From: Haliscomenobacter hydrossis DSM 1100
Lineage (GTDB): Bacteria; Bacteroidota; Bacteroidia; Chitinophagales; Saprospiraceae
NCBI RefSeq assembly: GCF_000212735.1
Contig: NC_015510.1
Coordinates: 6,263,001-6,327,000, forward strand
DNA length: 64,000 nt
Direction of reading: 5' to 3'
Position 1 is the first letter of the stretch, and every line of letters begins with the position of its first letter. The notes under the pieces were generated by a model. The model did not search any database and had not been told where the DNA came from. It saw only the letters and a list, made by a program, of their open reading frames with translations. Shown here in pieces: positions 50,605-58,926 of the stretch. A program made the translations under genes and the position numbers.

Positions 50605-50722
50605 GGGGCAAAAATAAGTGTTTCATTTTCTCGGAGCCAAAGGATTAGATAAGAAACTTGAAATGAACCGTTTACTCATCTAATCCTTTGGCAAAATGAA
50701 ACACTTATTTTTTTATCGCCCC
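50605..50722. repeat. Hairpin repeat covering the 3' end of the DUF5990 gene
   Basis: Left arm GGGGCAAAAATAAGTGTTTC and GCCAAAGGATTAGAT; right arm ATCTAATCCTTTGGCAAAA and TGAAACACTTATTTTTTTAT then CGCCCC. The stop codon of the gene ending at 50713 lies within the right arm; the hairpin may be its terminator. Confidence 0.8.
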
Positions 50723-51159
50723 GTTGGGCTCAAATGCCAACCAGGGAAAGGTTTTACAGTTGCACAATTTGGACCGCCGTCTTTGCCTGTTCCTGGAACT
50801 TTCGTTTCCAGAACGAGGGAAGCATCAGTCAATAGTTGTTGGATTGTTTCAGCTGAAATGTCTCTCAAAGGGATTTTCAAGCGACGAGTCCAGACCGAAT
50901 CGAATTGACCCGCGGCCGTTCCGATGTCAACATAAATGAAACGTTCGCTCGACGGTCCATGAACATACGGGCCTTTGAAATCAGGCAAAGAGACCTGGTT
51001 TTCTTTTACTGAAATTTTAAATTCAAAGCATAAATCCTCCTTGCCTGATCTTTGCTTTAAAATTGTTTCGTAGTTGTTTCCACTGCCTTTTTGAATGCCA
51101 AAGTCAACTCCCGGGGGAGGACTTTCCAAAATAATTCTGATGGGTAGTTCTTGATTCAT
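50713..51159 (-). CDS. DUF5990-like protein
   Basis: 148 residues, cytosolic. The start LPIRIILESPPPGVDFGIQK and the segments RSGKEDLCFEFKISV, GPYVHGPSSERFIYVDIG, AGQFDSVWTRRLKIPLRDIS and TKVPGTGKDGGPNCATVKPF fit the DUF5990 pattern, including the GTGKDGGP loop. The family has no known function. It lies 43 bp downstream of the small Cys protein gene on the same strand. Confidence 0.75.
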   Translation of the reverse strand: MNQELPIRIILESPPPGVDFGIQKGSGNNYETILKQRSGKEDLCFEFKISVKENQVSLPDFKGPYVHGPSSERFIYVDIGTAAGQFDSVWTRRLKIPLRDISAETIQQLLTDASLVLETKVPGTGKDGGPNCATVKPFPGWHLSPTGR

Positions 51160-51202
51160 TTTATTAGGTGTTAAAGGCAGAATTCTGCCTGTATTTAAAG
51201 GT

Positions 51203-51412
51203 TTAGCTGGGATCTTTCCGCTCCTGCAGCGCCTTGTTGTGCTTATAGATCAGTTCCAGGCATTTGCGGCAGGTTACCGCCGCCCAATCTTCGGTAGCAA
51301 TCCCTTCTGCCTCCGCCCGATGTGCGGCTTCCTTGTCACGGGAATTGCACAGCACCATTCCATTTTCATCGAGGGCATGCAAGTCGCGTTTTTGTCTTTT
51401 GTCTTTGATCAT
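51203..51412 (-). CDS. Small Cys-containing protein, unknown
   Basis: 69 residues from the ATG at 51412; the longer frame to 51553 runs into the repeat at 51441-51555 and is unlikely. HALDENGMVLCNSRDKEA, GIATEDWAAVTCRKCLELI has C-x2-C plus an earlier Cys, like a small zinc-binding module without a fourth clear ligand. I do not know its role. Confidence 0.6.
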   Translation of the reverse strand: MIKDKRQKRDLHALDENGMVLCNSRDKEAAHRAEAEGIATEDWAAVTCRKCLELIYKHNKALQERKDPS

Positions 51413-51440
51413 TTGAGCTTGGTTGAGGGCATTATGGCCA

Positions 51441-51555
51441 ACGCGCTGGGGCTTTGCGAAGTTCCGAAAAAAATGGAGGGAAGGGAAGGTTATTTTTGGG
51501 TGTGGCAAAACTGGAGTTGTACGAAGGGCGAGTAAAATGAGGACTTTGTGCAATT
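51441..51555. repeat. Degenerate repeat, relative of 63343-63455
   Basis: Shares CGCGCTGnGGCTTnGCGAAG, TTCnGAAAAA, ATGGAGnGnAGG and then GGCGA and ACTTTGTnCAA with the stretch near the end of the window. It occupies the upstream side of the small Cys protein gene within the 289-bp gap to the Uma2 gene. Confidence 0.55.
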
Positions 51556-51701
51556 TGTGGCTACACTTTCACATAATTGTTGGAGCAGTGAGGTTGATGA
51601 CCAAACGAATTGTAGGTCGGCATTTCAAGTGCCACCCCGACACAAGTTCACAATATTGCTTCCAAAGCTTTTTTTATTTAATTTGCGTCAAATTGACAAC
51701 C

Positions 51702-52277
51702 ATGACAATTGCGACAAGTCGGTACAGCATTGAGGATTACCTGGAAATGGAATCCACTAGCCTCACCAAACACGAATATTGGAATGGGAAAATCTGGGAA
51801 ATGGCGGGAGGAAGTGATGTGCACAACGAAATCTGCGCACGCATCATCATTGAAATGGGTAAGGCGTTGGAAGCGCGCAACCTGGCTTTCAAGATATACA
51901 CCAGCGACATGAAGGTCTGGATTGAAAAGCACCACCGCTTTGTATATCCTGATGCGGTGGCTATTGCCGACAAACCTAGCTACTACGAAAACCGCCGAGA
52001 CATCATCACCAATCCCTTATTGGTGGTAGAAGTTTCTTCGGACGGTACCGAAGCATATGATCTCTCTTCCAAATTTGAACAGTACCGCAGCATTCCTACT
52101 TTTAAAGAATACCTCATCATCAGCCAAACCGAACGCATGGTCACGCGGTACTTTCGAGAAAAAGAAAACCTCTGGAGCATGACGGATTACGTTGGGCAAG
52201 ATGCACTGATCCCCTTGCAGTCAATGGGTGCGGAGATTCCTTTGAAAGGTATTTATTGGGGGGTGGACGTACAGTAA
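51702..52277 (+). CDS. Uma2-family (DUF820) endonuclease-like protein
   Basis: 191 residues from the ATG at 51702; a frame reaching 51423 reads through repeat DNA and is not used. Features of the PD-(D/E)xK-like Uma2 group: YSIEDYLEMESTSLTKHEYW, NGKIWEMAGGSDVHNEICARI, FVYPDAVAIADKP (Asp), NPLLVVEVSSDGTEAYDLSSK (the E-V-x-S with a later Lys), and KFEQYRSIPTFKEYLIIS. The Pro-Asp and E-V-S-S parts hold the predicted metal and catalytic residues. Such genes are numerous in cyanobacteria and Saprospiria, and their true activity is still unclear. Confidence 0.88.
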   Translation: MTIATSRYSIEDYLEMESTSLTKHEYWNGKIWEMAGGSDVHNEICARIIIEMGKALEARNLAFKIYTSDMKVWIEKHHRFVYPDAVAIADKPSYYENRRDIITNPLLVVEVSSDGTEAYDLSSKFEQYRSIPTFKEYLIISQTERMVTRYFREKENLWSMTDYVGQDALIPLQSMGAEIPLKGIYWGVDVQ

Positions 52278-52399
52278 CGTTTATCCCCTTCACCCCCCTT
52301 CCGCAATCTCCTTCAACAATTTCAATGTCGGGTTTTCTTCGCCCTGAGGTTCTTATCATTATGAAGCCCAGATTTTCCACCACGCTGAGATTTCCTAGT

Positions 52400-53731
52400 T
52401 TACAATGGCATCGGCTGTAAAACGGTTTTTTCCCAATCAGCATACTTTTTTTTCAAGCGCTTAAAAATAATTTCTTCCTTTGCTTTAAGGTCATTTTTCT
52501 CTTCTTGGTCAGCAATCAGATTAAAGAGATATTCCCCTTTTTCATCCTGCAAATATTTCCAGTCGCCCATTCTGATGGCTTTTTGTTTGAGTCGTTGAAA
52601 TGTCCGCCAGTAAATGGTACGTGGTATGATTTTTTTATCCCCTGTCAAAATGGGCAGCAGGTCTATTCCGTCTAAAGGGAAGTTTTTGTCCATTTTAGCG
52701 CCTCCCGCTGATAGAATGGTTTTTGTCCAGTCCATCGTAATGGCGACTTGTTGAGTACTGCTGCCGGCAGTAATCTTACCTGGCCACTTAACAATGGCGG
52801 GCACCCTGATTCCGCCTTCCCATAATGCACCTTTGGCCTTCGCCAGACCACCATTGTCTGAGTATTTTTCTCCTCCGTTGTCGTTTGTGAAAATGACAAT
52901 GGTTTGGTTGGACAACTGTTCTTCGTCCAAGGTCTTGATGATCTCTCCGATGCCTTCATCCAGTCTGTTCATCATGGCAGCATAAACAGCTGCAGAACCT
53001 CCAATTCTTAAATCCACCGAATCCACATAAGGTTTGTCATTTGGTCCTTGCCATGGCCAGTGAGCCGCATTGTAAGTGAGTGTCAGGAAAAAAGGTTTGT
53101 TGTGTTTTTGTTTGAGAAAAGTGACTGCTTTTTGAGTAAACAAATCGGTCAGATACCCTTCAGGATATACCGCTTGATCATTTTCATACAGGTCATGTAT
53201 TCGCCTTCCGGCGGGGCCAGTCTTGTGTGAGATATAGTCCGCTGCACCACTGTGAATCCCGAAAAAATAATCAAATCCGTTTTTAACCGGGCTATTTTGG
53301 GGAAGAAAACCCAAATGCCACTTTCCGATCAATGCAGTTTCATAACCGCTTGCCCTCATTAAAGTAGCTACTGATGGAAATGCTGCCGTCAATCCAACCG
53401 TACTGTCTCTTTTCGATGGCGTAAGGGGCTCCATTAAACCGACCGGAGTTCTGGCCGGGTAACGCCCGGTCATGAATGCCGTACGGGTTGGAGTACAGAG
53501 TGGTGCTGCGGAATAAGCATTGACAAATTTTATGCCTTGTGCGGCCAATTTGTCGATGTTGGGGGTTAAAAAGTCCTTGCGACCATACCCACTCAAATCC
53601 CCATAACCCAGGTCATCCGTCATGATGTAAATGATGTTCGGATGTTGAGCGTGGACAGTTGAATAAACCATAAATGTAAGTACAAAAAGTGGCAGGCACT
53701 TTTTTACATACTGTTGAGTTAAATAATACAT
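52400..53731 (-). CDS. Secreted sulfatase (S1 family)
   Basis: 443 residues with a signal peptide (KKCLPLFVLTFMVYSTVHA). NIIYIMTDDLGYGDLSGYG supplies the Asp pair (39-40) for calcium. The maturation motif C79-TPTR83 is C-x-P-x-R, in which Cys becomes formylglycine. GKWHLGF and HWPWQGPN carry the active-site Lys and His, and TNDNGGEK gives the D-N calcium ligands. It removes sulfate esters from a sulfated glycan or steroid in the periplasm. A formylglycine-generating (anaerobic or FGE) enzyme gene is not in the window. Monocistronic, with no PUL genes beside it. Confidence 0.92.
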   Translation of the reverse strand: MYYLTQQYVKKCLPLFVLTFMVYSTVHAQHPNIIYIMTDDLGYGDLSGYGRKDFLTPNIDKLAAQGIKFVNAYSAAPLCTPTRTAFMTGRYPARTPVGLMEPLTPSKRDSTVGLTAAFPSVATLMRASGYETALIGKWHLGFLPQNSPVKNGFDYFFGIHSGAADYISHKTGPAGRRIHDLYENDQAVYPEGYLTDLFTQKAVTFLKQKHNKPFFLTLTYNAAHWPWQGPNDKPYVDSVDLRIGGSAAVYAAMMNRLDEGIGEIIKTLDEEQLSNQTIVIFTNDNGGEKYSDNGGLAKAKGALWEGGIRVPAIVKWPGKITAGSSTQQVAITMDWTKTILSAGGAKMDKNFPLDGIDLLPILTGDKKIIPRTIYWRTFQRLKQKAIRMGDWKYLQDEKGEYLFNLIADQEEKNDLKAKEEIIFKRLKKKYADWEKTVLQPMPL

Positions 53732-53772
53732 AATCGGTTTTTTATATTGTGATTGCCATTTAAATTGACCAC

Positions 53773-54141
53773 TTACCCCGCCTGACGCAATATCTTCTCC
53801 ATCTTCCGACCTTTCGCCAACTCATCCACCAACTTATCCAGATACCGCACCTGCCGCGTCAAAGGATTCTCGATGTCCTCGATGCGATACCCACAGATTA
53901 GTCCGGTGATGAGTGGAGCATTGGGATGTAGTGAAGCCTGTTGGAAGAATGTTTCAAACGTTACCTTTTTTTGGATGAGTTCTTGTAGCTTCTGGTCATC
54001 GAAGCCGGTTAACCAGGTGATGACCTGATGCAATTCTGCTTTGGTTCTACCTTTCTTCTCCACTTTGGTGAGGTACATGGGGTAAACCGAAGCGAAGGTC
54101 ATGTTTGCCATCCGCTGATGGTGTGTGTCGGAAATTCCCAT
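53773..54141 (-). CDS. DUF2200 family protein
   Basis: 122 residues, cytosolic. MANMTFASVYPMYLTKVEKK, GRTKAELHQVITWLTGFDDQ, LITGLICGYRIEDIENPLTR and YLDKLVDELAKGRKMEKIL match the DUF2200 pattern, a small helical protein. Function unknown. It starts 21 bp after the stop of the rifampin ADP-ribosyltransferase gene, so the two may be co-transcribed. Confidence 0.88.
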   Translation of the reverse strand: MGISDTHHQRMANMTFASVYPMYLTKVEKKGRTKAELHQVITWLTGFDDQKLQELIQKKVTFETFFQQASLHPNAPLITGLICGYRIEDIENPLTRQVRYLDKLVDELAKGRKMEKILRQAG

Positions 54142-54162
54142 ACCTTGTATTTTAGCACTTGT

Positions 54163-54606
54163 TTAGTCCTCGATTGCTTCAATTCCTTGTTCCTTAAGGC
54201 GTTCCAGGTTGTCTTTCATTGCTTTGAGTTGCTCGGGGGAGTGCCCTTGCCATGCTGTAAGCGCTCCTATGACCCTGAACGGATGCAGCGAGCGGTATGA
54301 TTTTGTTGGATTACCAGGGAATTTTTTGTCCGTCAAATTGGGGTCGTCCTCAATTGGCCCGGTTGGTTCTACGATATAAATTCTTTCCTGTCCTTCGCCA
54401 AGGGCAAGTTCCGCGCCCCAAATCGCAGCATCCAAGGTGGCGGTCAGGTAGATGTATTTTGCTTTGTTTCTTTGCCCATAGTTTGAATTAAAGCCGGGTT
54501 CAATCAGGTCTCCCGGTTTCAGATCGGCCTTGGTGCCGTGGTAGAATTGCTGCGAGGTGAGGTCGTTGGTAGTGGCAGCCTTGTCTTCACTTTTGTTGGT
54601 GTCCAT
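54163..54606 (-). CDS. arr: NAD+-rifampin ADP-ribosyltransferase (Arr family)
   Basis: 147 residues from the ATG at 54606 (MDTNKSED); a frame to 54693 has an extra 29 residues and overlaps the upstream gene. The Arr signature is clear: FYHGTKADLKPGDLIEPGFN, KYIYLTATLDAAIWGAELAL, ERIYIVEPTGPIEDDPNLTD, KKFPGNPTKSYRS. It transfers ADP-ribose from NAD to rifamycins and so inactivates them. Arr homologues occur in many environmental genomes, and this one is likely intrinsic. Expressed with DUF2200. Confidence 0.9.
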   Translation of the reverse strand: MDTNKSEDKAATTNDLTSQQFYHGTKADLKPGDLIEPGFNSNYGQRNKAKYIYLTATLDAAIWGAELALGEGQERIYIVEPTGPIEDDPNLTDKKFPGNPTKSYRSLHPFRVIGALTAWQGHSPEQLKAMKDNLERLKEQGIEAIED

Positions 54607-54674
54607 GTCGTTGTGTTGTTGGTGAATACCTTTGTACAACGGTACGGGCTTCACATTCGTATTCAAATTACCGG

Positions 54675-55862
54675 TTAAATATGTGCGCTGCAATAATTTG
54701 AAAAAATGTCAATGGCCTCATACAATTCAAATCCAATGCCTTGGGCAAGTTGATTTGGTTCGGTCATACTGTGCGTTAAAAATACAGCAATCGTTTTTTT
54801 TATGGGGTCTGCAGACCACCAACCACCATATGCACCGGGCCAACCAACCGCACCGATTGAGCCCGCACAAGGAATTGATCCATATTGGGTTTCTTTCATT
54901 ACCACAGCAAGCCCCAAACCAAAGCCGTAATGTTCTTTAAAGATTGGCGTACCCATTAAAGTTGACTGTTCTCTTTGAGCAGCGGTCAATTGGTTGGAAC
55001 ACATCAAGTCAATGGTTTCCGGTTTTAAAATTTGAATGCCATTGGAACTTCCTTTTTGTACAAAAAGGGTGGCAAATTTCAAATAGTCGCCGATGGTTGA
55101 CCAAAGCCCCCCACTGCCTGATTCAAATTCTAAACCGCTGGGGCGTTCTTTAAAAGCCATGTTTAAGGGAACGGTTGCAAGGTTTACCAAATCACCCGAT
55201 TCGTCATACCCAATATTTGCGGCACATCTGCTTTTTTTGTGGGTGGGAACCTCAAAAAAGGTATCGGTCATGGCCAATGGACGGAATATTTTTTCTTCCA
55301 TTACTTTACCCAGGGGTTTTCCTTCGATGGTTGAAATGAGCATCCCCAATAAATCGGTTGATTTGCCGTAATTGAACAGTTCACCCGGCTGATTGACCAA
55401 GGGTAAACTCGCCAATCCATTGATCCATTGTTCATTGGTCAATTCCGAATCAATGTCGCCGCCTAAAACCCTACGGTAGTCCGCTCGAAGTTTTCCCTGC
55501 TGGAATTCACTATACGTAAAGCCTGCGCGATGGGTGAGTAAATCCAGGATGGTAATGAGTTGCTGGGCATCTTCGAATTCTCCATGCTGGTTTTTTAGGA
55601 CTTTCATGTTCCTAAACTGCGGGAACCATTTGGTGATCGGATCATCCAATTCTAATTTCTGCTCTTCCCATAAAATCATTGCGAGGACCGAAGTAATGGG
55701 TTTGGTCATGGACGCAATTCTGAAAAGGGTATCAATGGTCATTGGTTCGCGGGTCTCCAAATTCTTGTATCCGGAACTTTCCTGGTATACAACTTGCCCA
55801 TCTTTCCAAAGCATGCAGTTGAGGCCGCCCAGTTTTTTATTGTCGAGTAGTTTTTTGAACAT
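54675..55862 (-). CDS. Serine hydrolase (beta-lactamase class C/EstB-like), cytosolic
   Basis: 395 residues without a signal peptide. S51-MTK-K54 (RIASMTKPITSVLAM) is the SxxK motif. NYGKSTDLLGMLI carries the Tyr at the second motif, with GK in place of the usual S-N. GGWWSADPIKK stands where HxG or KTG would be. This is the EstB/PBP-like esterase type. Substrate unknown. It starts the arr-DUF2200 direction on the minus strand, 68 bp upstream of arr. Confidence 0.85.
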   Translation of the reverse strand: MFKKLLDNKKLGGLNCMLWKDGQVVYQESSGYKNLETREPMTIDTLFRIASMTKPITSVLAMILWEEQKLELDDPITKWFPQFRNMKVLKNQHGEFEDAQQLITILDLLTHRAGFTYSEFQQGKLRADYRRVLGGDIDSELTNEQWINGLASLPLVNQPGELFNYGKSTDLLGMLISTIEGKPLGKVMEEKIFRPLAMTDTFFEVPTHKKSRCAANIGYDESGDLVNLATVPLNMAFKERPSGLEFESGSGGLWSTIGDYLKFATLFVQKGSSNGIQILKPETIDLMCSNQLTAAQREQSTLMGTPIFKEHYGFGLGLAVVMKETQYGSIPCAGSIGAVGWPGAYGGWWSADPIKKTIAVFLTHSMTEPNQLAQGIGFELYEAIDIFSNYCSAHI

Positions 55863-56045
55863 TTCTGCTTAGGTGTTGGTAGTCCTTTGGATTTTTTTGC
55901 CCGATCTGCTAACACGCGGCGGTTTTGGGAAGTTCCTTAGCCCTTGTTTAATTGGTAACGAAGCACGGTCACCCCAGATTCATATGGGGTGGCACGGAGA
56001 TGCGCATTTGTAATTTCAATTTTCTCATTTTCTGGTTGTTTTTAC

Positions 56046-56063
56046 AAAAATAGCGCTATTTTT
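56046..56063. terminator. Perfect 18-bp palindrome in the 55863-56147 gap
   Basis: AAAAATAGCGCTATTTTT reads the same on both strands and ends in a T run (8 T) on the plus strand. It could end transcription in either direction. The rest of the 285-bp gap shows a small stem (CACCCCAGATTCATATGGGGTG) and no gene. Confidence 0.4.
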
Positions 56064-56147
56064 TTGTGGCTAAAGTCGGCGAATGCGACATTGTGGGGGG
56101 GATTTGCGACAAGAAGTGTGGTCTTTGATGCCTTACTGCTTAGGGTT

Positions 56148-56843
56148 TTAGAAAGATTTTTTAGTTCGGATCAAATCAACACCAAGCGAAATCAACCATA
56201 CCAGCCATAAGGTACTACCAACAAAACCAGCCATGTCCCAAACTGGAAATGAAGGGATTACGGTGGCGAATAGTTCTGCTTGTGCAAAGAGGTAGACGAA
56301 GGAAGAACCATAACCCAACCAGTTTATCCACACCGGAACTAATTTGTTCACTTGTAAAACTCTGGTAATTCCAATGACCCAAATGATGGTAAATAGTTGC
56401 CCTAAGTGTTCCCCTAAAACAACGCCACCGTACTGATGCACGACCTGAAACATCGCCTTTGCAATTTCTTTGGTGGTGTCGTTGCCCAAGTAATAATTAC
56501 TCGCGAGTATAGGTACAACAAATGTCCACCGAAGTAGCCCTATCATTTGCACAACAAGCCCAATGATGCCGATGGTGGTTAACCAGCTCACTGAGACTGA
56601 TTTATTCTCAAGTTTCATACCTAATTGCTTATAGGCAACCAACATGGGTAGGCCTAGTATGGCAAAAAGCCACCAGGTCAAAATCAGCGTATTACCGCCT
56701 TGATGGAATTTTGTTAAGACCAAACCAACATCTTGCCTCAAAATATCGGGGTAGTCAAATGTGATGTTTAAGATGGTGTAAGGAATGAAGACCCCCAATG
56801 CTCCAAGGATGAAGAGCAATCCGGTTATTTTAGTTGTTTTCAT
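56148..56843 (-). CDS. DUF4386-like membrane protein
   Basis: 231 residues from the ATG at 56843 (MKTTKITGLLFILGALGVF); the open frame further upstream is a shadow of the next gene. About six membrane segments: ITGLLFILGALGVFIPYTIL, LILTWWLFAILGLPMLVAY, TTIGIIGLVVQMIGLLRW, LGQLFTIIWVIGITRVLQ, GYGSSFVYLFAQAELFATVI and GSTLWLVWLISLGVDLI. The pattern is that of DUF4386 proteins of unknown function. Same strand as the genes around it, 56 bp after the OMP gene. Confidence 0.6.
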   Translation of the reverse strand: MKTTKITGLLFILGALGVFIPYTILNITFDYPDILRQDVGLVLTKFHQGGNTLILTWWLFAILGLPMLVAYKQLGMKLENKSVSVSWLTTIGIIGLVVQMIGLLRWTFVVPILASNYYLGNDTTKEIAKAMFQVVHQYGGVVLGEHLGQLFTIIWVIGITRVLQVNKLVPVWINWLGYGSSFVYLFAQAELFATVIPSFPVWDMAGFVGSTLWLVWLISLGVDLIRTKKSF

Positions 56844-56899
56844 GATAGCGAGTTTTTCACGCAGCGCATTTTGGACTTTGCGTGTTGAAATACCGTTGA

Positions 56900-57355
56900 T
56901 TAAAATTTGATTGAGTAACCAATACTTGGGGTGGGATTGATTTTTAGGTCTTGTCCTTCCGCCGCTAAAGCGATTACGCCCAACCGAAAGTTCAGGCCCT
57001 TCCAAACCACAAATCTTGCACCTGCTTCAAATGCTATTGCGTTTTGGTCTTTGTAGTCACGGGTTAACCCACGCAGGTAAGAAGAACCGATGTAAAAGGA
57101 AGAGGGGATTTCTTTTTTGCCCCAGGGCAAGAACCAATAAGACACCCCTGCTTTTAAAAACTCGGTGGTTACACCACTGGTGAAATTGGTGGGATAGTAT
57201 CCAGCGTGAATGGATACTTGTTTGCGGTGGTATTCCAATCCAATGGATGGATTTCGGAAGGCATTGATGCTTAATTGGTTTTTAGGAAACTTGTCCTGAG
57301 CTTGGGTAAGGCCCGCCACAAAAAGCAGCAGCACTACGAGAATTTGCTTTTTCAT
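56900..57355 (-). CDS. Small outer-membrane beta-barrel-like protein
   Basis: 151 residues with a signal peptide (KKQILVVLLLFVAGLTQAQ). LSINAFRNPSIGLEYHRKQV, SIHAGYYPTNFTSG, FLKAGVSYWFLPWGKKE, SFYIGSSYLRGLTRDY and FEAGARFVVWKGLNFRLGV are alternating strands of a small barrel, ending SIGYSIKF with the terminal Phe that many outer-membrane proteins have. Role unknown. Confidence 0.65.
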   Translation of the reverse strand: MKKQILVVLLLFVAGLTQAQDKFPKNQLSINAFRNPSIGLEYHRKQVSIHAGYYPTNFTSGVTTEFLKAGVSYWFLPWGKKEIPSSFYIGSSYLRGLTRDYKDQNAIAFEAGARFVVWKGLNFRLGVIALAAEGQDLKINPTPSIGYSIKF

Positions 57356-57441
57356 CTTTTGTGATTTTTAAATTTGATGATGCAAAATTCGGTAGTGCGG
57401 AAGCAAGTCTACTAGACATATGTCCTGAAATGAAAATGAGC

Positions 57442-58005
57442 TTAAACTTTTGCTCTTAGGCGGCTCAAATGCCTTGGAGTCATACCCAACATAGATGCAA
57501 TGTATTGTAAAGGAACTTGCTGCAGTAAGGCTGGTTCTTCTTTTAACAATTTTTCATAGCGCTGTTCAGCGGTTAAGGTAATGAGGTCAAATTTGCCTTT
57601 ATCGATGCAACAAATCTGCCACTCCAGTATCCCGATGTAAAAGTCCTTAAAGCTTGGAACTTCATTTTTCAACTGCGTTAAATCATCTTTGGATATGGTC
57701 CAAATTTTGGAATGGGTTAAAGCCCTGATGTTTTCACGTGCAGGTATTTCGTTCAAAAAGCTCAATAAAGAGGCAACAAAGGTATTGGGCAATGAGATGT
57801 AAGTGGTTCGTTCTTCTCCATTCGTATCCAGGGAATAGTATTGCAACTGTCCACTTTCTAAAAAAGCAAGCGATTTTGATACTTTCTCTGCCTTTACGAA
57901 GAAGTCGCCTTTATTGAGCTCCACGGGCTTAAATGCAGACGCAATTTTTGGGGCTTCATCGTCGGCAAAGCCAACACTTTGAAAGTATTTTATGAAGTTA
58001 TCCAT
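57442..58005 (-). CDS. Crp/Fnr-family transcriptional regulator
   Basis: 187 residues from the ATG at 58005 (MDNFIKYFQSV). Cyclic-nucleotide-binding fold: PVELNKGDFFVKAEKVSKSL, FLESGQLQYYSLDTNGEERT, YISLPNTFVASLLSFLN. C-terminal helix-turn-helix: EERY-like linker (LTAEQRYEKLLKEEPALLQQ), then VPLQYIASMLGMTPRHLSRL. The Arg-Ser pair that binds cAMP in Crp is not evident, and there is no Fe-S Cys set, so a different or no ligand is likely. Such regulators in Bacteroidota often lie next to small membrane-protein genes, as here. Confidence 0.88.
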   Translation of the reverse strand: MDNFIKYFQSVGFADDEAPKIASAFKPVELNKGDFFVKAEKVSKSLAFLESGQLQYYSLDTNGEERTTYISLPNTFVASLLSFLNEIPARENIRALTHSKIWTISKDDLTQLKNEVPSFKDFYIGILEWQICCIDKGKFDLITLTAEQRYEKLLKEEPALLQQVPLQYIASMLGMTPRHLSRLRAKV

Positions 58006-58027
58006 AGGTCGACGGTTTGGAAGTGTA

Positions 58028-58582
58028 TCAACTAATTGCGTTTTTCTGTTTGTCATATCTGAAAAGTACATAGACACCCGTGCCAAAAACCATTTCAATG
58101 ATGCCACAAGTCAATGCAGAAGTAAAATCCCCTGCACCCATGCTAAAAAGACCATAAGCACTTAATCCCAATAATGCTCCCAAGCCCCAATACAGGCGCA
58201 TGCCATAAATACTTGCAAAAGTTAGGTATCGCCCCGCAATAATCATCATCATGCCCTGAAAAAACCATTCGGTCTTAATGAAAGATAAACCATAGGCTAA
58301 TGGGATGCACATAATCATCCAAATTGTACCTTCCATGGCCAGGTTGCCTAGTGGGTTAGCTTTGTCGTGACCGCCTCTGTGCCCCAATAATTTTTCAATT
58401 AGTGTTCCTAAGGGGTAAATAAACATCCCCCCAATAATTAGCGTCCATATCGCCTGTTGGGACGAATAAAAATACACAGTCAAACAAGAAACAAACCAAA
58501 CCAACCCGGACACAATAATTCCAATTGAGCCATAGGCATAGCCGTCTCTCATATCCTGTTGAGCATCTTGCAAATTTTGCAT
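58028..58582 (-). CDS. Six-helix membrane protein, unknown (possibly DUF7010-like)
   Basis: 184 residues with six hydrophobic segments: GSIGIIVSGLVWFVSCLTVYF, AIWTLIIGGMFIYPLGTLI, GTIWMIMCIPLAYGLSFI, FFQGMMMIIAGRYLTFASI, LYWGLGALLGLSAYGLFSM and IEMVFGTGVYVLF. The loop HRGGHDKANPLGNLA between TM2 and TM3 is charged. The DUF7010 label is a weak recall. It precedes the Crp/Fnr regulator by 22 bp, so they probably share an mRNA. Confidence 0.6.
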   Translation of the reverse strand: MQNLQDAQQDMRDGYAYGSIGIIVSGLVWFVSCLTVYFYSSQQAIWTLIIGGMFIYPLGTLIEKLLGHRGGHDKANPLGNLAMEGTIWMIMCIPLAYGLSFIKTEWFFQGMMMIIAGRYLTFASIYGMRLYWGLGALLGLSAYGLFSMGAGDFTSALTCGIIEMVFGTGVYVLFRYDKQKNAIS

Positions 58583-58629
58583 AGTAATATTTTTTTGGTT
58601 TCGAGGAGGTTTTGATTTAAGTCGGAAGA

Positions 58630-58920
58630 CTAGGCGTTCGCTGTCCTTAAGCGATACTTTTCCGGCTTGGTCCCTGTTCTTTCAATCATTTTTCTTGCTT
58701 CCAAATCCAATTTTACCGTCTCTCCATACCATTGCACTCCACCTTCAAAGGTGTCTTTTACATGGGCATACAATTGCTCCATCAATTCCGTATGCGTCAG
58801 CTCGGATTGGCTTAAAATGGATAAAATCTGCTCCTTGATCACCGCGTATTTTTCCAGGGCAATACGTTTATTCGTCTTGCCTGGAATAGGATGCAGGGTT
58901 TGTATTTGTTCTTCTTTCAT
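58630..58920 (-). CDS. Small winged-helix-like protein (DUF6958-like)
   Basis: 96 residues: ALEKYAVIKEQILSILSQSE, LTHTELMEQLYAHVKDTF, WYGETVKLDLEARKMIERTG and PEKYRL. The arrangement of helices followed by a beta wing (ARKMIERTGTKPEKYRLRT) suggests a small winged-helix fold. The DUF6958 assignment is tentative. It precedes the six-helix membrane protein by 47 bp and follows the M1 peptidase stop by 6 bp. Confidence 0.6.
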   Translation of the reverse strand: MKEEQIQTLHPIPGKTNKRIALEKYAVIKEQILSILSQSELTHTELMEQLYAHVKDTFEGGVQWYGETVKLDLEARKMIERTGTKPEKYRLRTANA

Positions 58921-58926
58921 GGTTGC

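Noticed and set aside
51423-51701. Upstream extension of the Uma2 gene
   Set aside because: The frame reads through repeat DNA and gives a Cys/Trp-rich leader unlike the family; the ATG at 51702 begins the conserved domain.
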